DNA of 64,000 nt, taken from the NCBI RefSeq assembly GCF_034424625.1, contig NZ_CP139976.1, positions 1,860,001 to 1,924,000 on the forward strand. The letters are read 5' to 3'. The first letter of the stretch is position 1. Each line of letters starts with the position of its first letter. The notes below the pieces were generated by a model. That model did not search any database. It saw nothing but the letters and a program-made list of their open reading frames with translations, and was not told the origin of the DNA. Of this stretch, positions 36,175 through 45,298 are shown piece by piece. A program made the position numbers and the translations under genes. The DNA comes from Janthinobacterium lividum (lineage in GTDB: Bacteria > Pseudomonadota > Gammaproteobacteria > Burkholderiales > Burkholderiaceae_D).

Positions 36175-36296
36175 GAACACCGAACCAAACCTACTGCGCG
36201 TCGCGATTAGCGGCCTCCGATGCTCACTGTGCTCTTGCACAGTTCCGCTTCTCGGTCGCAACTCGCTGCCGCTCGCTACGGTTTTGTTCGGCGTTC
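36175..36296 (+). repeat. Structured 3'-UTR repeat, copy 1 (after clpA)
   Basis: It begins at the base after the clpA stop. The outer ends pair: GAACACCGAAC (36175-36185) with GTTCGGCGTTC (36286-36296). The centre is a 7-bp hairpin, ACTGTGC-TCTT-GCACAGT (36226-36243). It aligns along its full length with 52030-52153 read on the minus strand, sharing CCTACTGCGCG, GATGCTC, GCTTCTCGG and the 19-mer CCGCTCGCTACGGTTTTGT (36269-36287). A terminator follows. It resembles a REP/MITE-type or RNA-structured 3'-UTR element. Confidence 0.8.
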
Positions 36297-36317
36297 AGAG
36301 CGTTTCTGCTCTTGTCG

Positions 36318-36352
36318 AAAAACCCGCCCACGCAAGTGGCGCGGGTTTTTTT
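36318..36352 (+). terminator. Terminator of clpSA
   Basis: AAAACCCGC-(CAC/GTG inner pairs)-GCGGGTTTTTTT stem with a long T run. Confidence 0.82.
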
Positions 36353-36472
36353 ACGTTTTTGTGGGCAATAAAGAAGGTTTTAAGAAGGTTTTCTTTGGTC
36401 ATAGTTATGCCAGAATTGCTGTCCGGTATCGACATGATGTCCATGCCACCTGACCGCTATCTGGATGCTCAT

Positions 36473-39400
36473 ATGAAAATTTCCCGCAATCTTAGCTTGC
36501 TCCTGTTGTCCGCCGGCCTGCTGGGCAACGCCACCGCTGCCTCTTCTCCTGCCAGCAGCTATTTCCGCTTTCCCGCCGTGCGCGGCGATACCGTGGTGTT
36601 TACCGCCGAAGGCGATTTGTGGAAAAGCAGCGTGCGCGGTGGCGCCGCGCAGCGCCTGACCACGCATCCCGGCTATGAAACGAACGCGGCGATTTCGCAC
36701 GATGGCCAATGGATTGCCTTTTCCGCCGCCTATGAAGGGGCGCAGGAAGCGTATGTGATGCCGCTGGCAGGCGGCTTGCCGCGGCGTATTTCGTATGACA
36801 ACGGCGGCGTGCTGGTCCTGGGCTGGACGGCGCAGGGCGAGGTACTGGTCAGCACGCAAAACACGGATGGTCCCGCTTCGCGCCGCATCGTCGCTGCCAT
36901 CGACCCCGTGAAACAGACGCGCCGCGTGTTTCCCGTGGCCGACGCCAACGACGCCGTGCTCGACGATGCGGGCAAGACGCTGTTCTTCACGCGTTTCGGC
37001 CTGGCCATGACCAACGACAATGTGCGCAATTACCGGGGCGGCGCGCATGCCACCCTGTGGCGCTATGAGCTGGGCGGCAAGGACGAGGCCGTGCGCATGC
37101 ATGCGGAACCTGCCGTATTGGCTGGCAACAACAAGCGTCCCATGTGGTGGCAAGGCCGCGTTTACTATATTAGCGACGCGGGCGGCAGCGACAATCTGTG
37201 GAGCATGCTGCCGGACGGTTCCGACCGCCGCGCATTGACGACGCACAAGCAATGGGACGTGCGTAATGCTTCCTTGGGCGATGGCAAGATTGTGTATCAA
37301 TTGGGCGCGGACCTGCAGGTGCTGGACCTGGCGGCAGGGACGGACTCATCGCCATTGCCGATCAGCCTCGTATCCGACTTCGACCAGCAGCGCGCGCGCC
37401 AGATCCGCTCGCCGCTGGACACCTTGAGCAATGTGCAGCTGTCCGGCAAGGATGAGCGCATCATCCTGACGGCTCGCGGACGCGTCAGCATCGCCGGCAC
37501 GGGCAGCATGCGCCGCGTCGATATCGCCATTCCCGAAGGGGCGCGGGCGCGCGACGCCGTCTTTTCCAGCGACGAAAAATCCGTCTTCGCCATCGTCGAC
37601 ACGAGCGGAGAGAATGAAATCTGGAGGTACGCCGCCGATGGCTCGGGCAAGGGCGAGCAGCTGACGACGCAGGGAGATAACCACCGCTGGAAACTGTACC
37701 CGTCGCCGGACGGACGCTGGCTGGCCCACACGGACAAGAAGGGCCGCTTCTGGCTGCTGGACCTGGCGACCAGGGGCAACCAGTTGATCGACGACGCGGG
37801 CAAGGCGGGCGTGGACAAGCACGACGAAGTGCAATGGTCGCCCGACAGCCGCAACCTGGCCATCGTGCGTGTGGCCAGCAATGAGCAGCGCGAGCAGATC
37901 GGCCTGTACAACCTCGCGTCGAAACAGCTGCAGTTCGTCACCAGCGACCGCTATACGTCCGGTTCACCCGTGTTTTCGCCCGACGGGCGATGGTTGTACT
38001 TCATGTCGGCGCGCAATTTTCAGCTGGCCAATGGTTCGCCGTGGGGCGACCGCAACATGGGCCCCGTATTCGACAAGCGCATCGGCGTGTATGCGCTGGC
38101 GCTGCAGCCGGGCAACCGTTTCCCGTTCCAGCCCGACGATGAACTGAGCCGCCCTGGCGTCAAGCCGGCCGAGACGGACGATGAGAAGGCGGCCGAACTG
38201 GCGGCGGAAAAGGCACTGGAAAAGGCCGGCGGCAAGGGCGCAGTGAAAAAGGTAGCGGCTGCGCTGCCGGCCATCGTCAGCCAGGGCCTGGCCGAGCGCC
38301 TGTATGAAGTGCCGCTGGCGGCGGGCAATTACAGCGCGCTGGCCGCCGATGACAAGCGCCTGTATTTCCTCGAACGCGACAGCGGCGAGAACAAGTCCAG
38401 CCTGAAGACTTTGGCGATTGGCAATACCGGTTCCAAGCCGGAACTGCTGGTGGCCAACGTGCGTGAATTCGACCTGGCGCAGGATAAAAAGCATTTGTAC
38501 TACCGCACGGCGGCAGCTACGGGACCGGGCGAGATGCTGGTGATCGAGGCGGGCGCCAAGCTGCCGTCCGACCTGTCGAAAGCCAAGGTCAAGGTTGACG
38601 ACTGGACGTTTGTGTCGAATCCGCGCCTGGAATGGAAGCAGATGTTCAACGATGCCTGGCGCTTGCACCGCGACTTCCTGTACGACGCGAAGATGCGCGG
38701 CGTGAACTGGAAGGCGGCGCGCGACAAGTACGCGCCGCTGGTCGAGCGGGTCACGGACCGCGCCGAACTCAATGATTTACTCGGCATGATGGTGGCCGAA
38801 GTGGGCGCGCTGCATTCGCAGATCCGTCCCGGCGAATTGCGCCGCACCGAGCAGGAAGGCACGCCTGCGGGCTTGGGCGCCGTGCTGGCGCGGACAAGCG
38901 ACGGTTATCGGGTCGAGCATGTCTACCGCAGCGAAGCGGAATTGCCCTCGGCGCGCGCGCCGCTGTCGCGCCCCGACGTGGATGTGAAGGCGGGCGACGT
39001 GATCACGGCCGTCAACGGCAAGGACGTGCTGGCCGCGCGCGATATCAGCGACCTGCTGCTGAACCAGGCCGACAAGCAGGTCTTGTTGCAGGTCAAACGG
39101 GGGAATGGCAAGGGCGCGCCGCGCGCCGTCATCGTCACGCCCGTCAACATGGCGAAACAGACGGCGCTGCGCTATGGCGACTGGGAATTGAGCCGCGCCG
39201 AGCAGGTGGCGGCCGCTTCGCAGGGGCGCATCGGCTACCTGCACCTGCGCGCCATGGGCCCGAATGACATCGCCTCGTTCGCGCGCGATTTTTACGCCAA
39301 CATCAACCGCGAAGGTCTGATCATCGACGTGCGGCGCAATAACGGCGGCAATATCGACAGCTGGATCATTGAAAAACTGCTGCGCAAGGCCTGGGCCTAC

Positions 39401-39826
39401 TGGGCGCCGCCGGGCGTGCAGCCATCGTCGAACATGCAGAACACCTTCCGCGGCCACCTGGTGGTGCTGGTCGATGAACTCACGTATTCGGATGGCGAGA
39501 CCTTTGCCGCCGGCGTCAAGGCCCTGGGCCTGGCGCCGCTGGTGGGCAAGCGCACGGCCGGCGCCGGCGTCTGGCTCAGCGACAATACGCGCCTGGCGGA
39601 TAACGGCATGGCGCGCGTGGCGGAAAACGGCCAGTTCGGCATCGATGGCCAGTGGCTGATCGAAGGCGTGGGCGTGGTGCCGGACGTGGAGGTGGAAAAC
39701 CCGCCGCACGCCACCTTCAATGGCGCCGACCGCCAGCTGGAAGTGGCGCTCGACATGCTGGCGAAAAAGCTCAAGGAGCAGCCGCGCCCCGCATTCCAGG
39801 CGCAGCCGATCCCCGCGTTGAAATAG
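36473..39826 (+). CDS. Tricorn-like protease (beta-propeller, PDZ, S41 peptidase)
   Basis: A 1117-residue exported protein with a signal peptide (LLLLSAGLLGNATA). The first 600 or so residues are WD/TolB-like beta-propeller repeats (FRFPAVRGDTVVFTAEGDLW, ISHDGQWIAFSAAYEG, YPSPDGRWLAHTDKKGR, FSPDGRWLYFMS). A Tricorn C1-type helical region follows (WKQMFNDAWRLHRDFLYDAK), then a PDZ domain (VDVKAGDVITAVNGKDV) and an S41 domain with the Ser nucleophile in ELTYSDGETFAAG and GKRTAGAGVW. Tricorn cuts small peptides downstream of the proteasome; bacterial homologues are usually periplasmic and may digest peptides there. The Met at 36473 is where the signal peptide begins. It follows clpSA, separated by the repeat and terminator. 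Confidence 0.9.
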   Translation: MKISRNLSLLLLSAGLLGNATAASSPASSYFRFPAVRGDTVVFTAEGDLWKSSVRGGAAQRLTTHPGYETNAAISHDGQWIAFSAAYEGAQEAYVMPLAGGLPRRISYDNGGVLVLGWTAQGEVLVSTQNTDGPASRRIVAAIDPVKQTRRVFPVADANDAVLDDAGKTLFFTRFGLAMTNDNVRNYRGGAHATLWRYELGGKDEAVRMHAEPAVLAGNNKRPMWWQGRVYYISDAGGSDNLWSMLPDGSDRRALTTHKQWDVRNASLGDGKIVYQLGADLQVLDLAAGTDSSPLPISLVSDFDQQRARQIRSPLDTLSNVQLSGKDERIILTARGRVSIAGTGSMRRVDIAIPEGARARDAVFSSDEKSVFAIVDTSGENEIWRYAADGSGKGEQLTTQGDNHRWKLYPSPDGRWLAHTDKKGRFWLLDLATRGNQLIDDAGKAGVDKHDEVQWSPDSRNLAIVRVASNEQREQIGLYNLASKQLQFVTSDRYTSGSPVFSPDGRWLYFMSARNFQLANGSPWGDRNMGPVFDKRIGVYALALQPGNRFPFQPDDELSRPGVKPAETDDEKAAELAAEKALEKAGGKGAVKKVAAALPAIVSQGLAERLYEVPLAAGNYSALAADDKRLYFLERDSGENKSSLKTLAIGNTGSKPELLVANVREFDLAQDKKHLYYRTAAATGPGEMLVIEAGAKLPSDLSKAKVKVDDWTFVSNPRLEWKQMFNDAWRLHRDFLYDAKMRGVNWKAARDKYAPLVERVTDRAELNDLLGMMVAEVGALHSQIRPGELRRTEQEGTPAGLGAVLARTSDGYRVEHVYRSEAELPSARAPLSRPDVDVKAGDVITAVNGKDVLAARDISDLLLNQADKQVLLQVKRGNGKGAPRAVIVTPVNMAKQTALRYGDWELSRAEQVAAASQGRIGYLHLRAMGPNDIASFARDFYANINREGLIIDVRRNNGGNIDSWIIEKLLRKAWAYWAPPGVQPSSNMQNTFRGHLVVLVDELTYSDGETFAAGVKALGLAPLVGKRTAGAGVWLSDNTRLADNGMARVAENGQFGIDGQWLIEGVGVVPDVEVENPPHATFNGADRQLEVALDMLAKKLKEQPRPAFQAQPIPALK

Positions 39827-39831
39827 TCCTG

Positions 39832-40551
39832 CTACAGGCCGCAGGCGGCCTTGAACTGTTGCGCGCGGCGGCGCGAGACCTCGACCACGCTGCCGTCCAG
39901 CAGGTGCAGGTCGAGGCCATCGGCGCCGTTCGGTGACAGCTGCGCCACCTGCGCCAGGTTGACGATCTGGCGCCGGTTGGCGCGCAGGAACAGGGCGGGA
40001 TCGAGTTTTTCTTCCAGCTGGTTCAGGGTGCGCAGCATCAGCGGACGCTGTTCGCCGAAATGCACGCGCGTGTAGTTGCCTTCCGATTCCAGCAGGCGGA
40101 TATCGTCAAACGCCACAAACCAGCAGCGTTCCCCATCCTTGATGAAGACCTTGCGCGGCGCAGGCGGCGGCACGGCTTGCGCCCGTGCGCCGGCACGCGC
40201 CAGCGCCGTGGCCAGGCGCGCCGCCTGCACGGGTTTTTGCAGGTAGTCGAGGGCGCTGACCTCGAATGCCTGCAGCGCATACTGGTCGAAGGCCGTGCAA
40301 AAGATGACGTCGGGCGCATCGTCCAGCGCGGCCAGCAGGTCGAAGCCGGAGCCGCCCGGCATCTGCACGTCGAGCAGCAGCAGGTCGGGGCGCAGCTTGC
40401 CGATCTGCGTGATGGCGTCGGCCGCGCTGGCCGCCTCGCCCACGATTTCCACGGCACCTTGCTGCACATGCGGCGCCAGCAGGCGCCGCAGCTCGGCGCG
40501 CGCCAGGCGCTCGTCATCGACCAGCAGTATCTTGAGCGGCTGGCCGTTCAT
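39832..40551 (-). CDS. LytTR family response regulator (AlgR/LytR type)
   Basis: A 239-residue regulator. The receiver domain has an intact acidic pocket (VDDE) and phosphoacceptor Asp61 (LLLLDVQMPG), with Lys in YLQKPV. The C-terminal LytTR DNA-binding domain spans about 130-235 (FIKDGERCWFVAFDDIRLLE, FLRANRRQIVNL). The start at 40551 overlaps the stop of the sensor kinase gene by four bases, so it is the cognate partner. Targets are unknown; LytTR regulators often control surface and extracellular products. Confidence 0.92.
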   Translation of the reverse strand: MNGQPLKILLVDDERLARAELRRLLAPHVQQGAVEIVGEAASAADAITQIGKLRPDLLLLDVQMPGGSGFDLLAALDDAPDVIFCTAFDQYALQAFEVSALDYLQKPVQAARLATALARAGARAQAVPPPAPRKVFIKDGERCWFVAFDDIRLLESEGNYTRVHFGEQRPLMLRTLNQLEEKLDPALFLRANRRQIVNLAQVAQLSPNGADGLDLHLLDGSVVEVSRRRAQQFKAACGL

Positions 40552-41597
40552 GCCAGCTCCGGCAAGTGGATGGTGGCGTATACCCAGCCGGCCTGTTCGC
40601 ACAGTTCCAGGCTGGCGCGCTCGCCGCAGGCCAGCTGCAGGCGCTGGCGCGCATTGTGCAGGCCGATGCCGGTGGAGCCGGACGCGCTGCGCAGCCTGCC
40701 CGTGTTGGCGACCTCGATCTGCAGCGTATCCATGCCAGCGCCGCGCCGCGCCGCGATGCGGATGTCGCCGCCCTCGGCACTCGCTTCGACGCCATATTTG
40801 ACGGCATTTTCCACCAGCGTTTGCAAGGCCATGGGCGGCACGCGCACGAGCTCCAGGCCGGGGGCGATGTCGAAGCTGACGCGCAGGCGTTCCTCGAAGC
40901 GACTCTGTTCGATGGCCAGGTAGGCGCGCACGGCCTCCAGTTCTGCCGCCAGCGGCACGGTGGCGTGCTGGCTGGACTGCAGCGCATGGCGCATTAGGTT
41001 GGCCAGCTGGTCGATCATGCGCGCGGCCGCTTCGCGGTCTTCGAAGATCAGCGCGCGCACGCTATTGAGGCTGTTGAAGAAAAAATGCGGATTGACTTGC
41101 GCCTGCAGGGCACGCAACTGGGCATCCTTGGCCAGCACTTCCAGGCGCAGCGCCTCGGCCTCGAAACGGCTGGCGCGGCGCAGCGACAGCGCGGTGAAGT
41201 AGAACACCGTCCAGGTCAGGAATACCCCGAACCAGAACAGCAGCGCGCCGGGCAGCCAGGCGATGCCGCGGATGGTGTCCGGCGGATACATGACGTGGAA
41301 GGCGGCCGTCACGCTGGCCGTCTGGATGGCGGCCAGCACGATCAGCGACGGCACGATGCGCTGCCAGCGCAAGCCGTTCGCCGCCCAGCCGCGCCGGCGC
41401 AGGACGCCATGCCACAGGTGCGACAGCAGCAGCCCGCCCAGCGAGCCCCAGCTGGCAATCGTCACGACGATGCGCAGCTGCGTGGAGCCGCCATACACGC
41501 TGTTGAACAGGGTGAGCGCGCCCCAGCCGGCCAGCTGGAAGGTCCAGTACCAGTTGATCCTGGCCAGCAGCGGCGGCCGATGCAAGGGTGCGTTCAT
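40548..41597 (-). CDS. LytS-type sensor histidine kinase
   Basis: A 349-residue membrane kinase. About four N-terminal membrane helices (20-150) precede a short coiled coil and a His_kinase domain with the phosphoacceptor in QVNPHFFFNSLNSVRAL. The HATPase has N-box VENAVKYG and a G-box (GSTGIGLHNARQRL). It should phosphorylate the LytTR regulator encoded directly downstream (ATGA overlap). There is no recognisable extracellular ligand domain, so the signal may be sensed within the membrane. Confidence 0.92.
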   Translation of the reverse strand: MNAPLHRPPLLARINWYWTFQLAGWGALTLFNSVYGGSTQLRIVVTIASWGSLGGLLLSHLWHGVLRRRGWAANGLRWQRIVPSLIVLAAIQTASVTAAFHVMYPPDTIRGIAWLPGALLFWFGVFLTWTVFYFTALSLRRASRFEAEALRLEVLAKDAQLRALQAQVNPHFFFNSLNSVRALIFEDREAAARMIDQLANLMRHALQSSQHATVPLAAELEAVRAYLAIEQSRFEERLRVSFDIAPGLELVRVPPMALQTLVENAVKYGVEASAEGGDIRIAARRGAGMDTLQIEVANTGRLRSASGSTGIGLHNARQRLQLACGERASLELCEQAGWVYATIHLPELA

Positions 41598-41600
41598 CGC

Positions 41601-42473
41601 CTAGTCCAGGAACTGTTCGATGCGCGCCTGCATCCAGTCCGGCTGGTCGTACATGATGAAGTGGCGCGCCGTGTCGGCCAGCGCGACTTTTACGCCGGGC
41701 AGCTGGGCATACTGCTGCTGGAAGGTCGCTTCGATGGCGGCGCGCGGCGCATAGTCCTTGTAGGCGATCCAGGTACCCAGCACCAGGGTTGGCGATTTTA
41801 TTTTCGCCACGTCCTGGCGCAGGTCGCTGGCCACCAGGGTGCCCATGGCCTTGATCACCGTCTCGCGGTCCGAGCGCTGGCCCCAGCCGATGATGCGCTC
41901 CACGTCGGCCGGCGCGCTGGCCATGCTGCTTACCGTGCGGCGCTGGCTGGCGGCGTAGGTGGTCCCATCCTGCGCGCGCATGGCCGATTGCATCTGCGCG
42001 GCCATGGCTTGCAGCTGCGGCGGCGTGATGGAGGGCAGCTGCGTCGCGCCCAGCGCCGGCAGCGAGTCGACGATCACCAGCTTGCCCGTTTGGTCAGGAT
42101 GGTCGATGGCCATTTTCAACGCCAGGAAGCCGCCCAGGCTATGCCCGATGATGGCCGGCTGGCCCAGTTTTTGGGTGCCGATGTAGTCGGCCAGTTGTTG
42201 CTCGGCCTGCGCCAGCAAGTCGCCCTCGATGGGCGCCACGCCGGCAAAGCCGGCCAGTGTCAGCACGTGGCATTGGCGTGCGGCTTGCGGGCCGCACAGG
42301 CGCGCCACCGTGCCTTGCCAGACTTCGCCGGAAGACGCCAGGCCGGGAATCAGGACCAGGGGACGGCCTTGTCCTGTGACCTCGACCTTGAATGCCGTGG
42401 GCGCGGCGGCCTGGCTGGCGCCTGCCAGCAGCGCCGTACTGAGCAAGATCAATGTTTGCAGTGTTTGTTTCAT
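41601..42473 (-). CDS. Exported alpha/beta hydrolase
   Basis: A 290-residue hydrolase with a signal peptide (MKQTLQTLILLSTALLAGASQA). It has the oxyanion segment VLIPGLASSGEVW, the nucleophile elbow GHSLGG and the catalytic His near the C-terminus (DTARHFIMYDQP); a lid-like insertion is present. Substrate cannot be told; a periplasmic or secreted esterase or amidase is likely. The Met at 42473 begins the signal peptide, while 42548 is an unsupported upstream start. It lies three bases upstream of the kinase gene start on the same strand, so hydrolase, kinase and regulator may form one operon. Confidence 0.85.
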   Translation of the reverse strand: MKQTLQTLILLSTALLAGASQAAAPTAFKVEVTGQGRPLVLIPGLASSGEVWQGTVARLCGPQAARQCHVLTLAGFAGVAPIEGDLLAQAEQQLADYIGTQKLGQPAIIGHSLGGFLALKMAIDHPDQTGKLVIVDSLPALGATQLPSITPPQLQAMAAQMQSAMRAQDGTTYAASQRRTVSSMASAPADVERIIGWGQRSDRETVIKAMGTLVASDLRQDVAKIKSPTLVLGTWIAYKDYAPRAAIEATFQQQYAQLPGVKVALADTARHFIMYDQPDWMQARIEQFLD

Positions 42474-42563
42474 GGGGTACTCCTCCTTGACGACCATGCT
42501 AGCGGCGCCGGGAGCGCGCGGCCAGCGCTGCGGGATGAGCGGCGCCAAGGCGGGATGAGTGGT

Positions 42564-43502
42564 TCAGATCCACGCATCCTGATCCTGGCAGTGCTCCGGG
42601 AGGTAGGTCAGGTACTGCACCATGCGCGGCGCCGGGCCGCGGTTGGGCGTGGCGCAATGGGGCAGGGCCTGGTGCCAGATGATGAAATCGCCGGCCATGC
42701 CTTCGACGGGCACGGGCCGCAAGTCCTCGACGGCCCATTCGCGCGGCTGGCGGCCCGGCGGTACTTGCCGCAGCCAGCCGGCCATGTGGTGCTGGAAGCC
42801 GGGCACGCAGTGAAAGGCGCCGTGCTGCGCCGGACAGTCGCTCAGGTACAGCATGCCTTGCAGCTTGAAGGGAACCGGCTGTTGCAGGCTGACGTCCCAG
42901 TGCAGGGCGCTGCCAAGGAAACGGTGCTGCGGCGTTTCCGGCGGATTGAAGCTCACCTTGTCGATGCTGGCGTAGATGCCGGTGCCGGCGCCGATGCCGG
43001 TGTCATATAGCTGCTGACAGGCGTGGCGTATGTGCGCGCAGTGGCGGTTTTCCTCGAGGGCCGGATGGTCGGAAAACTGCAGCATCAGGCCCCGCTTGCC
43101 CGGGTGCGGCCGGTACCACGATGCCATATCATCGGGGCTGGCGCCCAGGTATTCCCATATCGCCGTTTGTGCGGCGAGGCACTGCGCGCGCGGTACGGCG
43201 CCGCGCAGCACCAGGTAGCCGTGCTCCTCGAAATGGCGCAGTTCGGCGGCCGACAGCACGTCCTGATGCGCGCTGGCGGCGTGCGCCGGGCGGACGCGCG
43301 TGCGGCCAGCCAGCCACGCCTGGAAGGCTTCCAGCGTAGGGCGTTGCTGGAACAGGAACTGCATGGCGTCTTCCATGGAAATGCCGCGCGCATACAGCGC
43401 CTTGATGTCCCGGTGGTCGTGCGCCAGTCCCTGGCTGCCGGCCGCGCCGCCATGTCTCGTGCAGCGTTGCCATAATTCGTGCAAGTGAGGCCAGTCGTCC
43501 AT
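42564..43502 (-). CDS. Phytanoyl-CoA dioxygenase (PhyH) family protein
   Basis: A 312-residue Fe(II)/2-oxoglutarate-dependent oxygenase-like protein. The HxD iron motif is seen in ALHWDVSLQ, with family context HGYLVLRGAVPRAQCLAAQT and GAFHCVPGFQHHMAGW; the distal His is probably in IIWHQALPHCA. These enzymes hydroxylate small molecules; the substrate is unknown. The start at 43502 (MDDWPHLHEL) lies 25 bp after the PrpR-like gene on the same strand, which suggests a shared transcript. The first 70 residues, before the oxygenase fold, are not recognised. Confidence 0.82.
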   Translation of the reverse strand: MDDWPHLHELWQRCTRHGGAAGSQGLAHDHRDIKALYARGISMEDAMQFLFQQRPTLEAFQAWLAGRTRVRPAHAASAHQDVLSAAELRHFEEHGYLVLRGAVPRAQCLAAQTAIWEYLGASPDDMASWYRPHPGKRGLMLQFSDHPALEENRHCAHIRHACQQLYDTGIGAGTGIYASIDKVSFNPPETPQHRFLGSALHWDVSLQQPVPFKLQGMLYLSDCPAQHGAFHCVPGFQHHMAGWLRQVPPGRQPREWAVEDLRPVPVEGMAGDFIIWHQALPHCATPNRGPAPRMVQYLTYLPEHCQDQDAWI

Positions 43503-43527
43503 GGTGTCTTTTGTCTGGTTGAAGAAA

Positions 43528-45153
43528 TCAGCCGGTGCGCAGGCGGCGCCACAGGGTGGTGCGGCTGATGCCGAGGTAGTGGGCGGCGGCGTCGCGGCGT
43601 CCGCCAAAGCGCGCCAGCACGGCGCTGGCGCTTTCGTCTTCCGGGCGCGGCGCGATGGCGGCGGCCGGCGACGGCAGCGGCGCCGGCGTGCCGGCAGCAT
43701 TGGCCAGTTCCGGCGCCACGCCCAGCACGAAGGCGGGCGTCAGCGCCTGCAGCGGTTCGGCGGCCAGGAACAGGGCCAGGCGCTCGGCCAGGTTGCGCAG
43801 TTCGCGCACGTTGCCGGGCCAGTCGTAGCGGCGCAGCAGCGGCGCGCAAGCCTGGATTTCCGCATGCAGGTTGGGGTGCGGACGGGCGCCCAGCGCGGCC
43901 AGCGCGTTTTTCAGCGACCACTCGGCCAGGCCGGGAATGTCGCTGGCGCGTTCGCGCAAGGCGGGCAAATGCAGGCGCAGCACGGCCAGGCGGTAGAACA
44001 GGTCGGCGCGGAAGCGTCCTTCGCGGATGCGCTGTTCCAGGTCGCAATGCGTGGCGCTGATGATGCGCACATTGATGGCGATGGGCCGCGTGCCGCCCAC
44101 GCGCACCACTTCGCGCTCTTCCAGCACGCGCAGCAATCGCGTTTGCAGGGCCAGCGGCATTTCGCCGATTTCGTCGAGGAACAGGGTACCGTGGTTGGCC
44201 GCCTCGAACAGGCCCGCATGGCCGCCCCTGCGGGCGCCCGTGAAGGCCCCATCCTCGTGGCCGAACAGTTCCGATTCCAGCAGAGATTCGGCGATGGCGC
44301 CGCAGTTGATGGCGATGAAGGGGCGGTTCGCGCCCAGGCTGCGCGGGCTTTCGCGATGGATCGCCTGCGCCACCAGTTCCTTGCCGCTGCCCGTTTCTCC
44401 CTGGATCAGCACCGTTGCCGGCGAGCGCGCATACAGCACCACCGACTGGCGCAGCGCTTCCATCGCTTCCGACTCGCCGCGCAGATCGTGCAGGCCGTGC
44501 CGCGCGCGCAGGGTGTCGGCCACTACCGTGCGGCGTCCGCGGTTCGATTCGATCTGGGTCAGGCGCGCCAGTTCCAGCGCATCGTCGAAGGCGCGCCGGA
44601 TGGCCGTGGCCGAATACACGAAGACGGCGGCCAGTCCCGCTTCTTCGGCCAGGTCGGTGACGAGGCCCGCGCCGACGACGGCTTTGACCCCGGCCGCCTT
44701 CAGTTCATTGATCTGCGCGCGCGCGTCTTCCTCGGTGGCATAGGTGCGCTGAAAGATCTGGAAGCCGAAGGTGGCGGCAAATTCCGCCAGTTCCGGCATC
44801 GGGTCCTGGTAGGTGACGACGCCGATGTGCGGCGAGATGCGCCGCGCGCGCGCCAGCGCCTGCATCACGTCGTAGCCGCTGGCCTTGGCGATGATGACGG
44901 GTACCGACAGCCTGCCTTTCAGGTAGGCGCCGTTCGAACCGGCCGCGATGACGGCATCGCAGCGCTCCGTGGCCATGCGTTCGCGGATGTGGCGCACGGC
45001 GTCGTCGAAGCCCAGGTTGATCGGTTCGATCGTCGCCAGGTCGTCGTATTCGAGCGTGATGTCGCGGAACAGGTCGAACAGGCGCGAGACGGAGACGGTC
45101 CAGATGACGGGTTTGTCGCGATGGTCGAGCGGAGGTTGGGGAGGGCGGCGCAT
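43528..45153 (-). CDS. prpR: PrpR-like sigma-54-dependent transcriptional activator
   Basis: A 541-residue regulator. The N-terminal PrpR_N sensory domain (about 15-195; [39 protein letters not shown]) is known to bind 2-methylcitrate in the propionate regulator. The AAA+ domain has Walker A GETGSGKE, the sigma-54 loop GAFTGA, and Walker [12 protein letters not shown]. The C-terminus is a Fis-type helix-turn-helix ([17 protein letters not shown]). All functional motifs are intact. No prpB/C/D genes are in the window, and a PhyH-family gene follows 25 bp downstream, so the regulated pathway here is uncertain. Confidence 0.9.
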   Translation of the reverse strand: MRRPPQPPLDHRDKPVIWTVSVSRLFDLFRDITLEYDDLATIEPINLGFDDAVRHIRERMATERCDAVIAAGSNGAYLKGRLSVPVIIAKASGYDVMQALARARRISPHIGVVTYQDPMPELAEFAATFGFQIFQRTYATEEDARAQINELKAAGVKAVVGAGLVTDLAEEAGLAAVFVYSATAIRRAFDDALELARLTQIESNRGRRTVVADTLRARHGLHDLRGESEAMEALRQSVVLYARSPATVLIQGETGSGKELVAQAIHRESPRSLGANRPFIAINCGAIAESLLESELFGHEDGAFTGARRGGHAGLFEAANHGTLFLDEIGEMPLALQTRLLRVLEEREVVRVGGTRPIAINVRIISATHCDLEQRIREGRFRADLFYRLAVLRLHLPALRERASDIPGLAEWSLKNALAALGARPHPNLHAEIQACAPLLRRYDWPGNVRELRNLAERLALFLAAEPLQALTPAFVLGVAPELANAAGTPAPLPSPAAAIAPRPEDESASAVLARFGGRRDAAAHYLGISRTTLWRRLRTG

Positions 45154-45190
45154 GCTTTATTCTAAACGATTTGTTTCATTTTTCAGCCAT

Positions 45191-45219
45191 GCAACGGCGT
45201 TGCAACGGGCGTGTTGCAA
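45191..45219. promoter_or_regulatory. Overlapping inverted repeats upstream of prpR
   Basis: GCAACG-G-CGTTGC (45191-45203) overlaps TTGCAAC-GGGCGT-GTTGCAA (45200-45219), giving several GCAAC/GTTGC half-sites 40 bases upstream of the prpR start. This is a plausible binding site for PrpR or another dimeric regulator; no regulator is shown. Confidence 0.55.
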
Positions 45220-45298
45220 GTGGTCTGTGGTGTTTCAGATATTGCCAATAAGGAATATGAAAAAACCCCGGGAAACTGGTTTATGATCTAGCAGCACC

